Origin: Ascidiaceihabitans sp034111945
GTDB lineage: Bacteria > Pseudomonadota > Alphaproteobacteria > Rhodobacterales > Rhodobacteraceae
NCBI GenBank assembly: GCA_047626725.1
Contig: JBLHSG010000004.1
Span: forward strand, 62,001-126,000
DNA: 64,000 nt
Direction of reading: 5' to 3'
Below the pieces are notes generated by a model, which was not told where the DNA came from, did no database searches, and was given only the letters and a program-made list of their open reading frames with translations. Position numbers and translations under genes: made by a program. Shown piece after piece: positions 1 to 8,107 of this stretch. How positions within the stretch are numbered: the first letter of the stretch is position 1; every line of letters starts with the position of its first letter.

Positions 1-1
1 C

Positions 2-433
2 ATCAGCGCGATCCTCGATATTACTGTTAAACATCGCCACAAACGCCGCGAACGACTCGAGGAATTGCTCTCTGAATTCTCAATCGAACACCTGCGACGT
101 GCATCAGCACTGGCGCTTTCTGGTGGTGAACGTCGGCGTGTTGAAATTGCGCGGTGTTTGGCCGCTGATCCAAAGTATCTGCTGTTGGATGAACCTTTTG
201 CGGGGGTAGATCCGATTTCCGTTGGGGATATCCGCCACCTTGTTGCGGACCTGAAAAAGCGTGGCATTGGTGTTCTGATTACGGACCATAACGTACGGGA
301 AACATTGGAAATTGTGGACAGAGCGTACATCCTGCACGATGGCAAAGTCCTGATGTCCGGTTCCCCCGAAGAGGTGGTTCAGAACGAAAATGTGCGCCGC
401 GTTTATTTGGGCGAAAATTTCCGCATCTCTTAA
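2..433 (+). CDS. lptB: LPS export ABC transporter ATP-binding protein LptB (5' end outside window)
   Basis: ATPase of the LptB2FGC complex, which extracts lipopolysaccharide from the inner membrane and drives it across the periplasm. Only the C-terminal part is present; the reading frame is open to the left edge of the window. Visible are the ABC signature (LSGGERRRVEIAR), Walker B with catalytic Glu (YLLLDEPFAGVDP), and the H-loop with the LptB-typical TDHNVRETL. Walker A lies outside. It is followed by hpf and ptsN on the same strand, the usual proteobacterial neighbourhood of lptB. The family call is firm; the missing N-terminus cannot be judged. Confidence 0.95.
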   Translation: MSAILDITVKHRHKRRERLEELLSEFSIEHLRRASALALSGGERRRVEIARCLAADPKYLLLDEPFAGVDPISVGDIRHLVADLKKRGIGVLITDHNVRETLEIVDRAYILHDGKVLMSGSPEEVVQNENVRRVYLGENFRIS

Positions 434-682
434 CCTGATCATTCAAATGGCACGCAAATTCATGCCAACAAGCACCACTTTTGGTTGACATTGACCTGTC
501 ATTTCGGGCTCAATGGACCCATGGCAAAACTGTTGTCACTGTTTGAATATGACTTGGCCCTGATCACGGGGCCCGTTCCTAAACAACCTACAGAAATGCC
601 TTTCCTGCGAAACTAGACCCACCCGAATGGTGCCCTTTGGGGTGTCATACGGATTATGTTTTGCCCAATATATGGAGAAATA

Positions 683-1249
683 ATGCGGTATCAAATCAGC
701 GGTAAACAAATTGACATTGGCACGGCTTTGCAAACGCATGTGAAGACCCAATTAGACGGAATCGTCCAGAAATATGCCGGGCGGCCAACTGATGCGAATG
801 TGGTTTTTTCTAAATCAGCACACGAGTACAACTGCGAAGTGACGGTACACTTGTCTACTGGGTTAACGGCCTCTGCTAAAGCTAAAGAAACCGAAATTTA
901 CGCCGCGTTTGATTCCTGTAGCGCCAAGATGGAAAAGCAACTGCGTCGCTACAAGCGCCGATTGAAGGACCATCACAAAGATCGATCGCAACCAGTTGAA
1001 CTTTTTGGCGCTTCCTCTTATATCCTCGCTGGAGAAACAGCCAGTTCTGACGAGGTCGAACCGGAAACACTGCAACCGATTATCGTGGCAGAGATGGAAA
1101 CGAATATCCCATCCTTGTCTGTGGGCGAAGCGGTGATGCAGATGGAATTGGCGGGCGCACCGGTCTTGGTGTTCCGCAACGAAGGTAAAGATGGGGTAAA
1201 CGTCGTGTACCGCCGCGAAGACGGCAACATCGGCTGGATTGACCCTTAA
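683..1249 (+). CDS. hpf: Ribosome hibernation promoting factor, long form (HPF/RaiA)
   Basis: Binds the 30S decoding region and, in the long form, dimerises 70S ribosomes into inactive 100S particles under starvation. The 188-residue protein has the N-terminal RaiA fold (from MRYQISGKQIDIG to about residue 100, with the basic stretch RRYKRRLKDHHKD), then a linker and the C-terminal dimerisation domain (VVYRREDGNIGWIDP end). The start at 683 is chosen because GGAG sits five bases upstream; an upstream ATG would add nine residues that look unlike the family. It lies between lptB and ptsN, without the rpoN gene that separates these genes in enterobacteria. Confidence 0.95.
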   Translation: MRYQISGKQIDIGTALQTHVKTQLDGIVQKYAGRPTDANVVFSKSAHEYNCEVTVHLSTGLTASAKAKETEIYAAFDSCSAKMEKQLRRYKRRLKDHHKDRSQPVELFGASSYILAGETASSDEVEPETLQPIIVAEMETNIPSLSVGEAVMQMELAGAPVLVFRNEGKDGVNVVYRREDGNIGWIDP

Positions 1250-1290
1250 ATCCCCGGCGCAGAACGCGCCCGAAACGAAGTGCGAGCAGA

Positions 1291-1755
1291 ATGAATTTTG
1301 CCAAACTGATACATCCGGATGCGGTTAAGGTTGTGACCTCTGCATCCAGCAAAAAGCGTTTGTTGCATAGCATCAGCGAATTGGCGCACAGCGCCTATGG
1401 ACTGGATATGGCTATGGTTAGCGACGCGCTGATTGCGCGCGAAGCGTTGGGGCCAACAGGTGTTGGCCACGGCGTCGCGCTACCGCATGCGCGTGTTGAA
1501 GGTCTGGAAAGCGTCGTCGGTGCTTTTGTGTTGTTAGACAAGCCAATTGATTTTTCATCTGTTGACCGTCAGCCAGTGGACATCGCGTTTGCGTTGTTTG
1601 CACCCGAACAAGCTGGCGTAGAACACCTCAAGGCGTTGGCGCTGGTGTCTCGTACCCTGCGTGAGCCATCTATTTGCGCAAAATTGCGTGCGAATCCAGA
1701 TCCGACAAAATTGTTCGCAATTTTATCTGAAACTCAGTCTGCTCAAGCGGCCTAA
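1291..1755 (+). CDS. ptsN: PTS IIA-like nitrogen regulatory protein PtsN (EIIA-Ntr)
   Basis: Regulatory phosphocarrier of the nitrogen-related phosphotransferase system; it receives phosphate from NPr and signals to potassium, nitrogen or envelope functions rather than importing sugar. The 154-residue protein is a single EIIA-2 domain of normal length. The phosphorylated histidine is His66 in the motif GVALPHAR. It follows hpf after a 41-base gap and is probably co-transcribed with it. Its stop codon interlocks with the stop of the convergent sulfotransferase gene in a shared CTAA. No transmembrane or transport domain is attached, which supports a regulatory role. Confidence 0.95.
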   Translation: MNFAKLIHPDAVKVVTSASSKKRLLHSISELAHSAYGLDMAMVSDALIAREALGPTGVGHGVALPHARVEGLESVVGAFVLLDKPIDFSSVDRQPVDIAFALFAPEQAGVEHLKALALVSRTLREPSICAKLRANPDPTKLFAILSETQSAQAA

Positions 1756-3179
1756 CGCCAGATTTCGAAACCAAACATCATGTAGTCACGCTGGTACACA
1801 TCCTGTGCCAGCGTTTCTATTTCCGCATCGTAAATATCGGACAGCTCAAACGGCAATTCTTCACCTGTTGACCCTAACGCGACATCACCTTCATGCTTTG
1901 TCGTGGCTAAAAGTTGCGCAAATTCAGTTTCAAAATCGTCCTCTCGGATAACACGATCAGGTAGCGCGAACTCGCCAAAACCTTGCAAGGCTTGCGTTTG
2001 CGAACACCAAGCAGCATCCACACGAATTGCCGTTTGCCCGGTTAGATTTCCCTTCAGAAATACCAAGAATTCAGCGAATGCGGTTCGATGCGCAGACCGG
2101 TCATAGCTGCTGTCTGGCATATCTTCTGGAATTGGCAGCGCATATCGACGGCGCAGCGTTTGGCGCAATGCCGCATAGCTGTCTGGTCCTGTCCCAAGGA
2201 TATGTTTGCAAAAAGCGCTGTGCGCACGCACGACTGGATGGCGCAAAACGGTAAAGCTTCGGTGACCGGGGTGCTTGCGCTTCCATTGACGTAAGTCTTT
2301 TTGCGACAATTTGGTTTGAAGCGCGTCTTGATTAACGCCATCCACGGATGCCATCCAGTTCAAAACCTGACTTTCTGGCCCACCCTTAATCGGCAAATAC
2401 AAAAGCCCAGATTCTGCGGCCGCAACATATGTCGGAATCGCAGGACCACGCCGCGGTTCAAAATTCGGCGTTCGGGTCAGATTAAACAGATCAAGGCCGG
2501 ACAACGCGGTTTCCATCTGGTTGAAATTCCGGACCTTCTTGGAAATCGGGCTCGGGTTTTGTTTTTTCAGGCTTTTGTCCAAAGCATCAAGCTGCGTATC
2601 AACTCCCAAATAGCGCGCCAAACCATTCATAATTTCAACGCTTTGCAAATCTTCGTAGGACAGATAAAATGCAGTCTGCCCGCTGGTTTGCAGACGGTTC
2701 AACAATTTCACCTGAAAATTCTGTAGCGCTTCAAGATGCGCATTAAATTCGTCACTGTCAAAATCCGCCTGGCCATCTTTACGAGACTTCGAATCCGTCA
2801 GTTTCCATTGGCCTGTTTCTTGCGCGATTTTCCACGACACATAGCTGTCTAGTGGATTACGTGTCAGGATAATTTTTGCGCATTTTTTATCGTTCAAACA
2901 TTCATCTAAAATCCGCGGGTCGTGGTCGTGAAAATAGCGAAAACCACCTATTCCATGGGGCTGATCCTTAATTTCTGTTAGCAAACGCTTTGGATCAGCA
3001 TCACGGACATCTTGACTGATCCCCAAAATTTCTTTGGTTTTTGGATAGCCCAAGAAATGCGGGTTAAACGCCTCGCCGTGACAACTGATGCCTTCAAAGG
3101 CGTTCAGGTTTGTCTCCAAGAAATTCGAACCAGTCCGCATCTCTGCAAAGACAACAAAGTATTCAAAAGTTCGAGCCAT
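1752..3179 (-). CDS. Two-domain sulfotransferase (Stf0/NodH-like N-terminal, Sulfotransfer_2-like C-terminal)
   Basis: Predicted PAPS-dependent sulfotransferase acting on a carbohydrate. The N-terminal half has a clear 5'-phosphosulfate loop (RTGSNFLE, residues 15-22) and 3'-phosphate-binding segment (LTRNPLDSYVS, Arg107 and Ser112). From about residue 255 a second sulfotransferase-like domain follows: YLPIKGGPES resembles the IPKTGGTS loop of the HNK-1/chondroitin type but is altered, while VLRHPVVRAHSAF (Arg313, Ser321) and the end YQRDYMMFGFEIW are typical. At 475 residues it is about twice a single domain. It starts three bases after the upstream glycosyltransferase stop, so it is the last gene of that operon. 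Acceptor unknown; the second domain may be non-catalytic. Confidence 0.85.
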   Translation of the reverse strand: MARTFEYFVVFAEMRTGSNFLETNLNAFEGISCHGEAFNPHFLGYPKTKEILGISQDVRDADPKRLLTEIKDQPHGIGGFRYFHDHDPRILDECLNDKKCAKIILTRNPLDSYVSWKIAQETGQWKLTDSKSRKDGQADFDSDEFNAHLEALQNFQVKLLNRLQTSGQTAFYLSYEDLQSVEIMNGLARYLGVDTQLDALDKSLKKQNPSPISKKVRNFNQMETALSGLDLFNLTRTPNFEPRRGPAIPTYVAAAESGLLYLPIKGGPESQVLNWMASVDGVNQDALQTKLSQKDLRQWKRKHPGHRSFTVLRHPVVRAHSAFCKHILGTGPDSYAALRQTLRRRYALPIPEDMPDSSYDRSAHRTAFAEFLVFLKGNLTGQTAIRVDAAWCSQTQALQGFGEFALPDRVIREDDFETEFAQLLATTKHEGDVALGSTGEELPFELSDIYDAEIETLAQDVYQRDYMMFGFEIWR

Positions 3180-3182
3180 ATT

Positions 3183-4880
3183 TTACTGTACCAAATAGGG
3201 TTTGCGCGGCGGCTTGTTTATGGTTTCTGACCCGCGATCGACAGGGAAATCACCCATCAAATGCGGATGCATGCCTTGGTTCTTTAAGTTTTGGAGGAAT
3301 TGACCAAATCCAGCCAAGTCTTCCATTTTAGGGACTTCGGACAAGCGCCGCGATTGGGTCGGTCCAATTTCGTCCAAAATTCCCTGCAATGGCTCCATCG
3401 GAGCCTCGATAAATTCTGCCATGCTCCATATCCGTACCCGCGCTTTTGTGAACGGAGAACGCAGGACTTTTAGGTGATCGTTTTCGATCTTTTGCAGACT
3501 TGCAGCCATCTTGCGAATATCGACAAAATTCATGTTCGATTTGAACAGCGGTACAGCCCAAGCCCCACTAATTACTGAGATTTGCGCATTGTGATCCTTG
3601 GAAATCCGCCAATTGATCTTTTGATTATCAGCAGGGCCAAACTGAAAACACTGCCGTTCGCCACGCGTGTTCCAAATCAGGTTTGTCAAAAACGCGCCCG
3701 GATTATAGTCGCGTGACACCGCACTGTCGCTCATCGCCCCATGGATGGTTTCATGACCATCAGCGAAATGCGCACGATCAGGCGCAAACAAATGCCCATG
3801 CACCCGCGCACCCGTCGCTTTGGTAAGCCAGGATTCGAAATTGGCAAACAGCTCTGAAAATCCATGAAACACGCAATAAGGTGCAGCCGTGACGCCATTT
3901 TCCCAATCTTCGTTCGGAAAACGGCTTTGCATATATAGCCCCGGGCGGCCGCGCGTGCGTCGCTCAACGGCTTTTGCAAAAATGCGATCGATCTTACCGG
4001 GGTTCGGTTCCGTTCGCTTCATTGCGCCGGCAACGTCTGTCAAAAACGCCTCGTACAATCGGTCCGCATGTGGCCAAATTTTTCGCGCGACAAAGCAATC
4101 AGAACGACGCAACAATTGCATGTGGTCGTCATAAAAGATGTGCGGTTTTCCTTGGAAATCAAACTTGCTTAGCGTCAATGACCGGCTTTCCACGTTAGTA
4201 GAATATTGCCGCGACAGAGTCTGAAAATAGCTCTCGTCTGGAATCCAGACTTGTTTGAAATACGAGTCGTAATCTGGTCGGTCCGGATCCTGCAAAATCG
4301 CGGACAACGTTTGACGCGTCAGGCACCACCATTGGCTGCCCATATGCGGGATCACACCGTTTGGAATTTTGCGTTTTAGATGAAATGTACGTTGAAATTG
4401 TACGTAGCGATCAAACCAAAATCTGTTCCGCTTCCACGAAAATGGAAAACGCAGCGTAAACCGTTCTTGATCCAAACCACCGACAGTCCACGGTACATCT
4501 GCTGTTGTCGCGCTTTCGATAAAGTCGGTGCGCGGGCGCTCTTCGAGGTATTCAACCAATTCTTCGACGGGACGCAGCGGCAGGCATGAACCAGACGCAA
4601 GGTACACGTGCCGCACAAATGGAAACTGGTTTAACATCATTTCCGATGCGGCCTGCGTTGCGGCAACAATGCCCCACGTGCCCCATTCACAGCGATAACG
4701 GGACGAAAATTCAACATTTGGAACGTCAGACAGCGCCGCGACAAAGGCATTGAACGTTTTAGACGGCACCAATTTATCGCAATGGATGACAACAGGACAA
4801 CCACCAGCCGCCCAGTGGCGTGCCGCCTGTTCAGCCCGATCAAGGGCTGTGTGCACCAACATGACAATTCCGACGCTCAT
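3183..4880 (-). CDS. Core-2/I-branching-enzyme-type glycosyltransferase (GT14 family) with C-terminal domain of unknown function
   Basis: The N-terminal 250 residues or so resemble Core-2/I-branching N-acetylglucosaminyltransferases and peptide xylosyltransferases: VMLVHTALDRAEQAARHW at the start, VIHCDK around 31-36, CEWGTWGIVAATQ around 64-75, YLASGSCLPLRP around 93-103, then a GSQWWCLTR segment and a conserved PDESYFQTL. The remaining 300 or so residues match no fold I can name with certainty (the DUF5928 type is likely) and end in a polar, Pro-rich tail. It starts in a four-base ATGA overlap with the upstream GT2 gene and is followed at once by the sulfotransferase. This suggests that one enzyme adds a branch sugar and the next sulfates it, which is inference. 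No signal peptide; cytosolic. Confidence 0.85.
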   Translation of the reverse strand: MSVGIVMLVHTALDRAEQAARHWAAGGCPVVIHCDKLVPSKTFNAFVAALSDVPNVEFSSRYRCEWGTWGIVAATQAASEMMLNQFPFVRHVYLASGSCLPLRPVEELVEYLEERPRTDFIESATTADVPWTVGGLDQERFTLRFPFSWKRNRFWFDRYVQFQRTFHLKRKIPNGVIPHMGSQWWCLTRQTLSAILQDPDRPDYDSYFKQVWIPDESYFQTLSRQYSTNVESRSLTLSKFDFQGKPHIFYDDHMQLLRRSDCFVARKIWPHADRLYEAFLTDVAGAMKRTEPNPGKIDRIFAKAVERRTRGRPGLYMQSRFPNEDWENGVTAAPYCVFHGFSELFANFESWLTKATGARVHGHLFAPDRAHFADGHETIHGAMSDSAVSRDYNPGAFLTNLIWNTRGERQCFQFGPADNQKINWRISKDHNAQISVISGAWAVPLFKSNMNFVDIRKMAASLQKIENDHLKVLRSPFTKARVRIWSMAEFIEAPMEPLQGILDEIGPTQSRRLSEVPKMEDLAGFGQFLQNLKNQGMHPHLMGDFPVDRGSETINKPPRKPYLVQ

Positions 4881-5887
4881 GCCCAGTTTCCTTTGGACAT
4901 TAGGCCTAGAATCTCAAGCTGCCGCCAGTTGATGTATTTTTCCGACCACTTACACCACAGTTCAGGATCGTCCTTAAGGCTTTCTGCGTATGCCTTATAT
5001 TCGACCGAGGCCGAATAGTGCTGGCCACGCGACAGTTCCTCTTGGGCTTTGGCGGTAAAGGTGTCGATAAATTTTGCGTGCAGCAGAACACCGCTGGCTT
5101 TTTCGCCGCCCCATTCATCGTAAACTAGGTTCAAACCGCGCGGCAAAAGCATGTGAGTCGAACTGACGTAGGTATATTTGCGGTCCCATTTCACCAGCGG
5201 GATTTTGTTCAACGCCGGCGCTTTTTCCGGCGCATCAGCAAAGAACACGCGGGCACGCGGCCCACCTTGGATCCACAAGTTTCCAAACCGTTTGTTACGC
5301 GACAAATTATAATTACCACTGTCAAACCAACTGGCAATTTCGACAGGGTTCTGACCAGATTTATATGGCTGCTCGTCCAGCCGCCCTTTGGGGTACATGT
5401 CCAGCAACATCGCGCTGAATGATTTGATGTTTGACGCATCCAACCAGTCGGTCAACGCCCGCAACGGGCGCGTATCGCAGAACGGATAAACCAGGAATTC
5501 ATCTGGATCGACCGTCAGCGCCCAATGCCCGTGCGCATATTTCAACTGCAACCAATTCAGCCAATCCACGCCAAATCGGGACCGTTTGTAGCTGGCACTT
5601 GTACGCCAAATCGACACATCCGGCTGTTCCGCCAAATATTCAGCAGACCCATCAGTGCTATCATTGTCCACGATTAGGAAATGATTGACCCCTTGATCGC
5701 GGTAATATTCCAAAAAATACGGCAGGCGGATTTTTTCATTCCGCAATGTCGAGAACAGCAATATGTCCTCTTCGCGAATCTGGGCGGTGCGGTCTGCAAC
5801 ACGTCCCAATTCACGACGCTTTCGCACCGCACGTATGCGCCATCGCTTACGTTGAAGCCTCAGTCTATATGACCGCCAAGCGCCCAA
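4877..5887 (-). CDS. Glycosyltransferase family 2 protein (Glyco_tranf_2_4 type)
   Basis: GT-A fold glycosyltransferase with unknown donor and acceptor. A very basic N-terminus (residues 1-30, rich in Arg) precedes the catalytic domain, which shows STLRNEKIRLPYFLEYY (47-62), the nucleotide-sugar site VDNDSTDGS (73-81) and a metal-binding DPDEF (127-131). The start codon is TTG with AAGGTAAGGAAA upstream, a good ribosome site; no ATG fits nearby. It lies 47 bases after the GT4 gene and overlaps the next gene by four bases, in the order galU-galE-GT4-GT2-GT14-sulfotransferase. The family is clear, the substrate is not. Confidence 0.85.
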   Translation of the reverse strand: MGAWRSYRLRLQRKRWRIRAVRKRRELGRVADRTAQIREEDILLFSTLRNEKIRLPYFLEYYRDQGVNHFLIVDNDSTDGSAEYLAEQPDVSIWRTSASYKRSRFGVDWLNWLQLKYAHGHWALTVDPDEFLVYPFCDTRPLRALTDWLDASNIKSFSAMLLDMYPKGRLDEQPYKSGQNPVEIASWFDSGNYNLSRNKRFGNLWIQGGPRARVFFADAPEKAPALNKIPLVKWDRKYTYVSSTHMLLPRGLNLVYDEWGGEKASGVLLHAKFIDTFTAKAQEELSRGQHYSASVEYKAYAESLKDDPELWCKWSEKYINWRQLEILGLMSKGNWA

Positions 5888-5934
5888 ATCGTTTCCTTAC
5901 CTTGTTGGTCTTAACCATCCTTAGGCCCGAACTA

Positions 5935-7167
5935 TCAGAACATCCTTAACGCGATCTTGAAATGATCACCCCAATTCGAAGGAATATATGTCCCTGCCCC
6001 GTGTGCCTTTGGATCGGCTTGTGCCAACTCTTTGATCGTATTTATCCACAGATACCTGTCTGAAACGTCTGCGTAAACGGGAATATCGCCTAAGGTTTCC
6101 CGCAACACGGCCAATGGGTTGCTTATGATCGGCACACCCAGACACGCAGCCTCGATGGGAGGCAGGCCAAAACCCTCGGCAAAGGACGGAAATAGAAGCC
6201 CGTTTGATCCAGCCAACAAGGCCGCCATATCGCCATCGGTTAACCCTGTTTGCTCTGTAATCTGGCTGTTCGCTGGCAGCGCATCAAGGCGGGCAAACAC
6301 ATCAGAATTGTTCCAACCGCGCCCACCACAGATATGTAGATGCGGGGCGGCGGCACCCATTTCTTCCCACAGATCCAGTAAAAACGCGTGGTTTTTACGC
6401 GGTTCAATCGTGCCAATAGCAACAAAATACGGACTATTTGGGCAGGTAAATTCAGGATTGGGCACAGGCAAGTCTGTTGCCAAATGCGCAACAATGCCCA
6501 AAGGCACACCACCCCATTCGCGCATATGCGTTTCGCTACGCGCCTGAGTGTCGGCGGAATTGTAGATGACGATATCTGCAAACGCTCGCGTGCGACGCAG
6601 TTTATTCCGAAACAATTCGACAGAACCGGCGCGTTGATATTGCGGGAAATCCAATGGAATAACATCGTGGATCATCACCGCGACAGTGCCGCCTAGCGCA
6701 GATTTTGCCGCCTGTAACACGCGTGCGGTCAAATTGCTGTGACCGACGTTAAGATAGGACGCGCCCTTTGGCACATGATCGGCCAACATTGCCGCCAGCT
6801 TGTGCGGTAAACAGCGCGCCAGTGATAGCTTGCGCACGTCGGTTTGGGCACCGCGCTCGGCCAAACTTAGCTTGCGCTGAAGACGTGATAACAGGTCAGG
6901 TTTTGAAAACGGAATTGCGCCACTTAATCGCTGTTCCATCGCGATCAGCCCGGTTTGATCCAGCAGCACATAACCAAACGGCGTACGCGCCAAGGCAAGC
7001 ACAGGACATCCATCGTCAAGCAACGCGCGAACGTAGGCGATTTCCACACGGTCTACACCAGTCAGCACCCGACCCGCGCGGCGGACCAAGCGGGTGATAT
7101 CAATAACCCGAGCAGGTGGCTTATTCAGAATAGTGTCCAGTTTGGTGCCATCTCCATGCGTCTGCAA
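5935..7167 (-). CDS. Glycosyltransferase family 4 (GT-B) protein
   Basis: Retaining GT-B glycosyltransferase related to mannosyl- and rhamnosyl-transferases of surface polysaccharides. The C-terminal Rossmann domain is canonical: IGTIEPRKNHAFLL (251-264), a TGLTDGDMAALLAGS segment (307-321) and the donor site EGFGLPPIEA (331-340). The N-terminal half has VIDITRLVRR, HDVIPLDFP (167-175) and YNSADTQ. The start is uncertain: the marked start is a TTG inside galE, overlapping it by 47 bases, and there is no in-frame ATG before residue 77. An internal GTG could also serve. Translational coupling to galE is likely. Sugar specificity unknown. Confidence 0.83.
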   Translation of the reverse strand: MQTHGDGTKLDTILNKPPARVIDITRLVRRAGRVLTGVDRVEIAYVRALLDDGCPVLALARTPFGYVLLDQTGLIAMEQRLSGAIPFSKPDLLSRLQRKLSLAERGAQTDVRKLSLARCLPHKLAAMLADHVPKGASYLNVGHSNLTARVLQAAKSALGGTVAVMIHDVIPLDFPQYQRAGSVELFRNKLRRTRAFADIVIYNSADTQARSETHMREWGGVPLGIVAHLATDLPVPNPEFTCPNSPYFVAIGTIEPRKNHAFLLDLWEEMGAAAPHLHICGGRGWNNSDVFARLDALPANSQITEQTGLTDGDMAALLAGSNGLLFPSFAEGFGLPPIEAACLGVPIISNPLAVLRETLGDIPVYADVSDRYLWINTIKELAQADPKAHGAGTYIPSNWGDHFKIALRMF

Positions 7168-8107
7168 TCATGGTTTGCAACGTAGATCGCGCAGGGTTCC
7201 AGCCCAGTTCAGAAACAGCGCGACTTGATCCTGATACCAGTTTTGTACAGTCACCAGCCCGCCGCGCACCTTCGTTAAATGGCACCTCGCGGTTGGTCAC
7301 ATTGCGCGAATGATCAATAACTTCGCGAACAGAAAACCCTGATCCGGTGCCAAGGTTGAACACGCGGCTGCCCTTGTCATCTTGCAGCCATTTCAGCCCC
7401 AAAACATGCGCATCAACGAGGTCACATACATGCACATAGTCGCGAATACAGGTGCCATCCGGCGTGTCGTAATCGGTGCCAAAGATCGTGAGCGCGTCGC
7501 GTTTTCCATCAATCGCGTCCAGCATAAGTGGGATCAAATGCGTTTCAGGTTGATGGAATTCGCCGACTTCACCATCGGGGTCAGCACCGGCGACATTAAA
7601 GTAGCGGAAAATCACATGACGCAAACCATTTGAGACCTCAAAATCGCGCAAGATGTCTTCGATCGCGCGCTTGGATGCACCATAGGCATTGATTGGATAT
7701 TGCGATGAATTTTCATCCAAAACCACATTGTCTTGATCGCCGTAAGTCGCGCATGTGCTTGAGAATACGAAGTTTTTGCACCCCGCGTCTACGGCCGCTT
7801 CGATCAGGTTCAAAGATCCCGATACGTTATTGCGCCAGTATTTTCCTGGCTCGGACATGCTTTCGCCGACCTGAGAAAGCGCTGCAAAATGCATGACAGC
7901 AACAGGCTGATATTCTGCAAAAACTTCGTCCAATCTGGCACGATCCAATAGATCACCTTGGGCAAAGGGGCCGAATTTCACCGCCTCTTTCCATCCCGTT
8001 ACCAGATTATCAAACGTGACAGGTACAAAGCCGGCGGCTTGCAACGCTTTGCACGCATGTGAACCGATATATCCTGCGCCACCTGTGACTAAGACATGTT
8101 GGCTCAT
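7121..8107 (-). CDS. galE: UDP-glucose 4-epimerase GalE
   Basis: Interconverts UDP-glucose and UDP-galactose, feeding galactose into surface glycans. An extended SDR protein of 328 residues, the normal length, with the NAD loop TGGAGYIGS (8-16), the serine of the SST motif near 117, and the catalytic pair Tyr142-xxx-Lys146 in INAYGASK. The end carries the typical NRRxxD-like segment (ARRAGDCTKLV). Its ATG overlaps the galU stop by four bases, and the downstream glycosyltransferase begins inside its 3' end. UDP-GlcNAc or uronate epimerases are the nearest alternatives, but the sequence reads as a standard GalE. Confidence 0.93.
   Translation of the reverse strand: MSQHVLVTGGAGYIGSHACKALQAAGFVPVTFDNLVTGWKEAVKFGPFAQGDLLDRARLDEVFAEYQPVAVMHFAALSQVGESMSEPGKYWRNNVSGSLNLIEAAVDAGCKNFVFSSTCATYGDQDNVVLDENSSQYPINAYGASKRAIEDILRDFEVSNGLRHVIFRYFNVAGADPDGEVGEFHQPETHLIPLMLDAIDGKRDALTIFGTDYDTPDGTCIRDYVHVCDLVDAHVLGLKWLQDDKGSRVFNLGTGSGFSVREVIDHSRNVTNREVPFNEGARRAGDCTKLVSGSSRAVSELGWNPARSTLQTMIADAWRWHQTGHYSE

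Noticed and set aside
448..462. TGGCACG followed by TTCA, like a sigma-54 promoter before hpf
   Set aside because: The -12 element should be TTGC; both key bases are wrong. The stretch is rather an inverted repeat TGGCA/TGCCA.
521..616. 31-codon ATG frame between lptB and hpf (begins MAKLLSLFEYD)
   Set aside because: No good ribosome site and no recognisable features; could be chance in an AT-richer gap.
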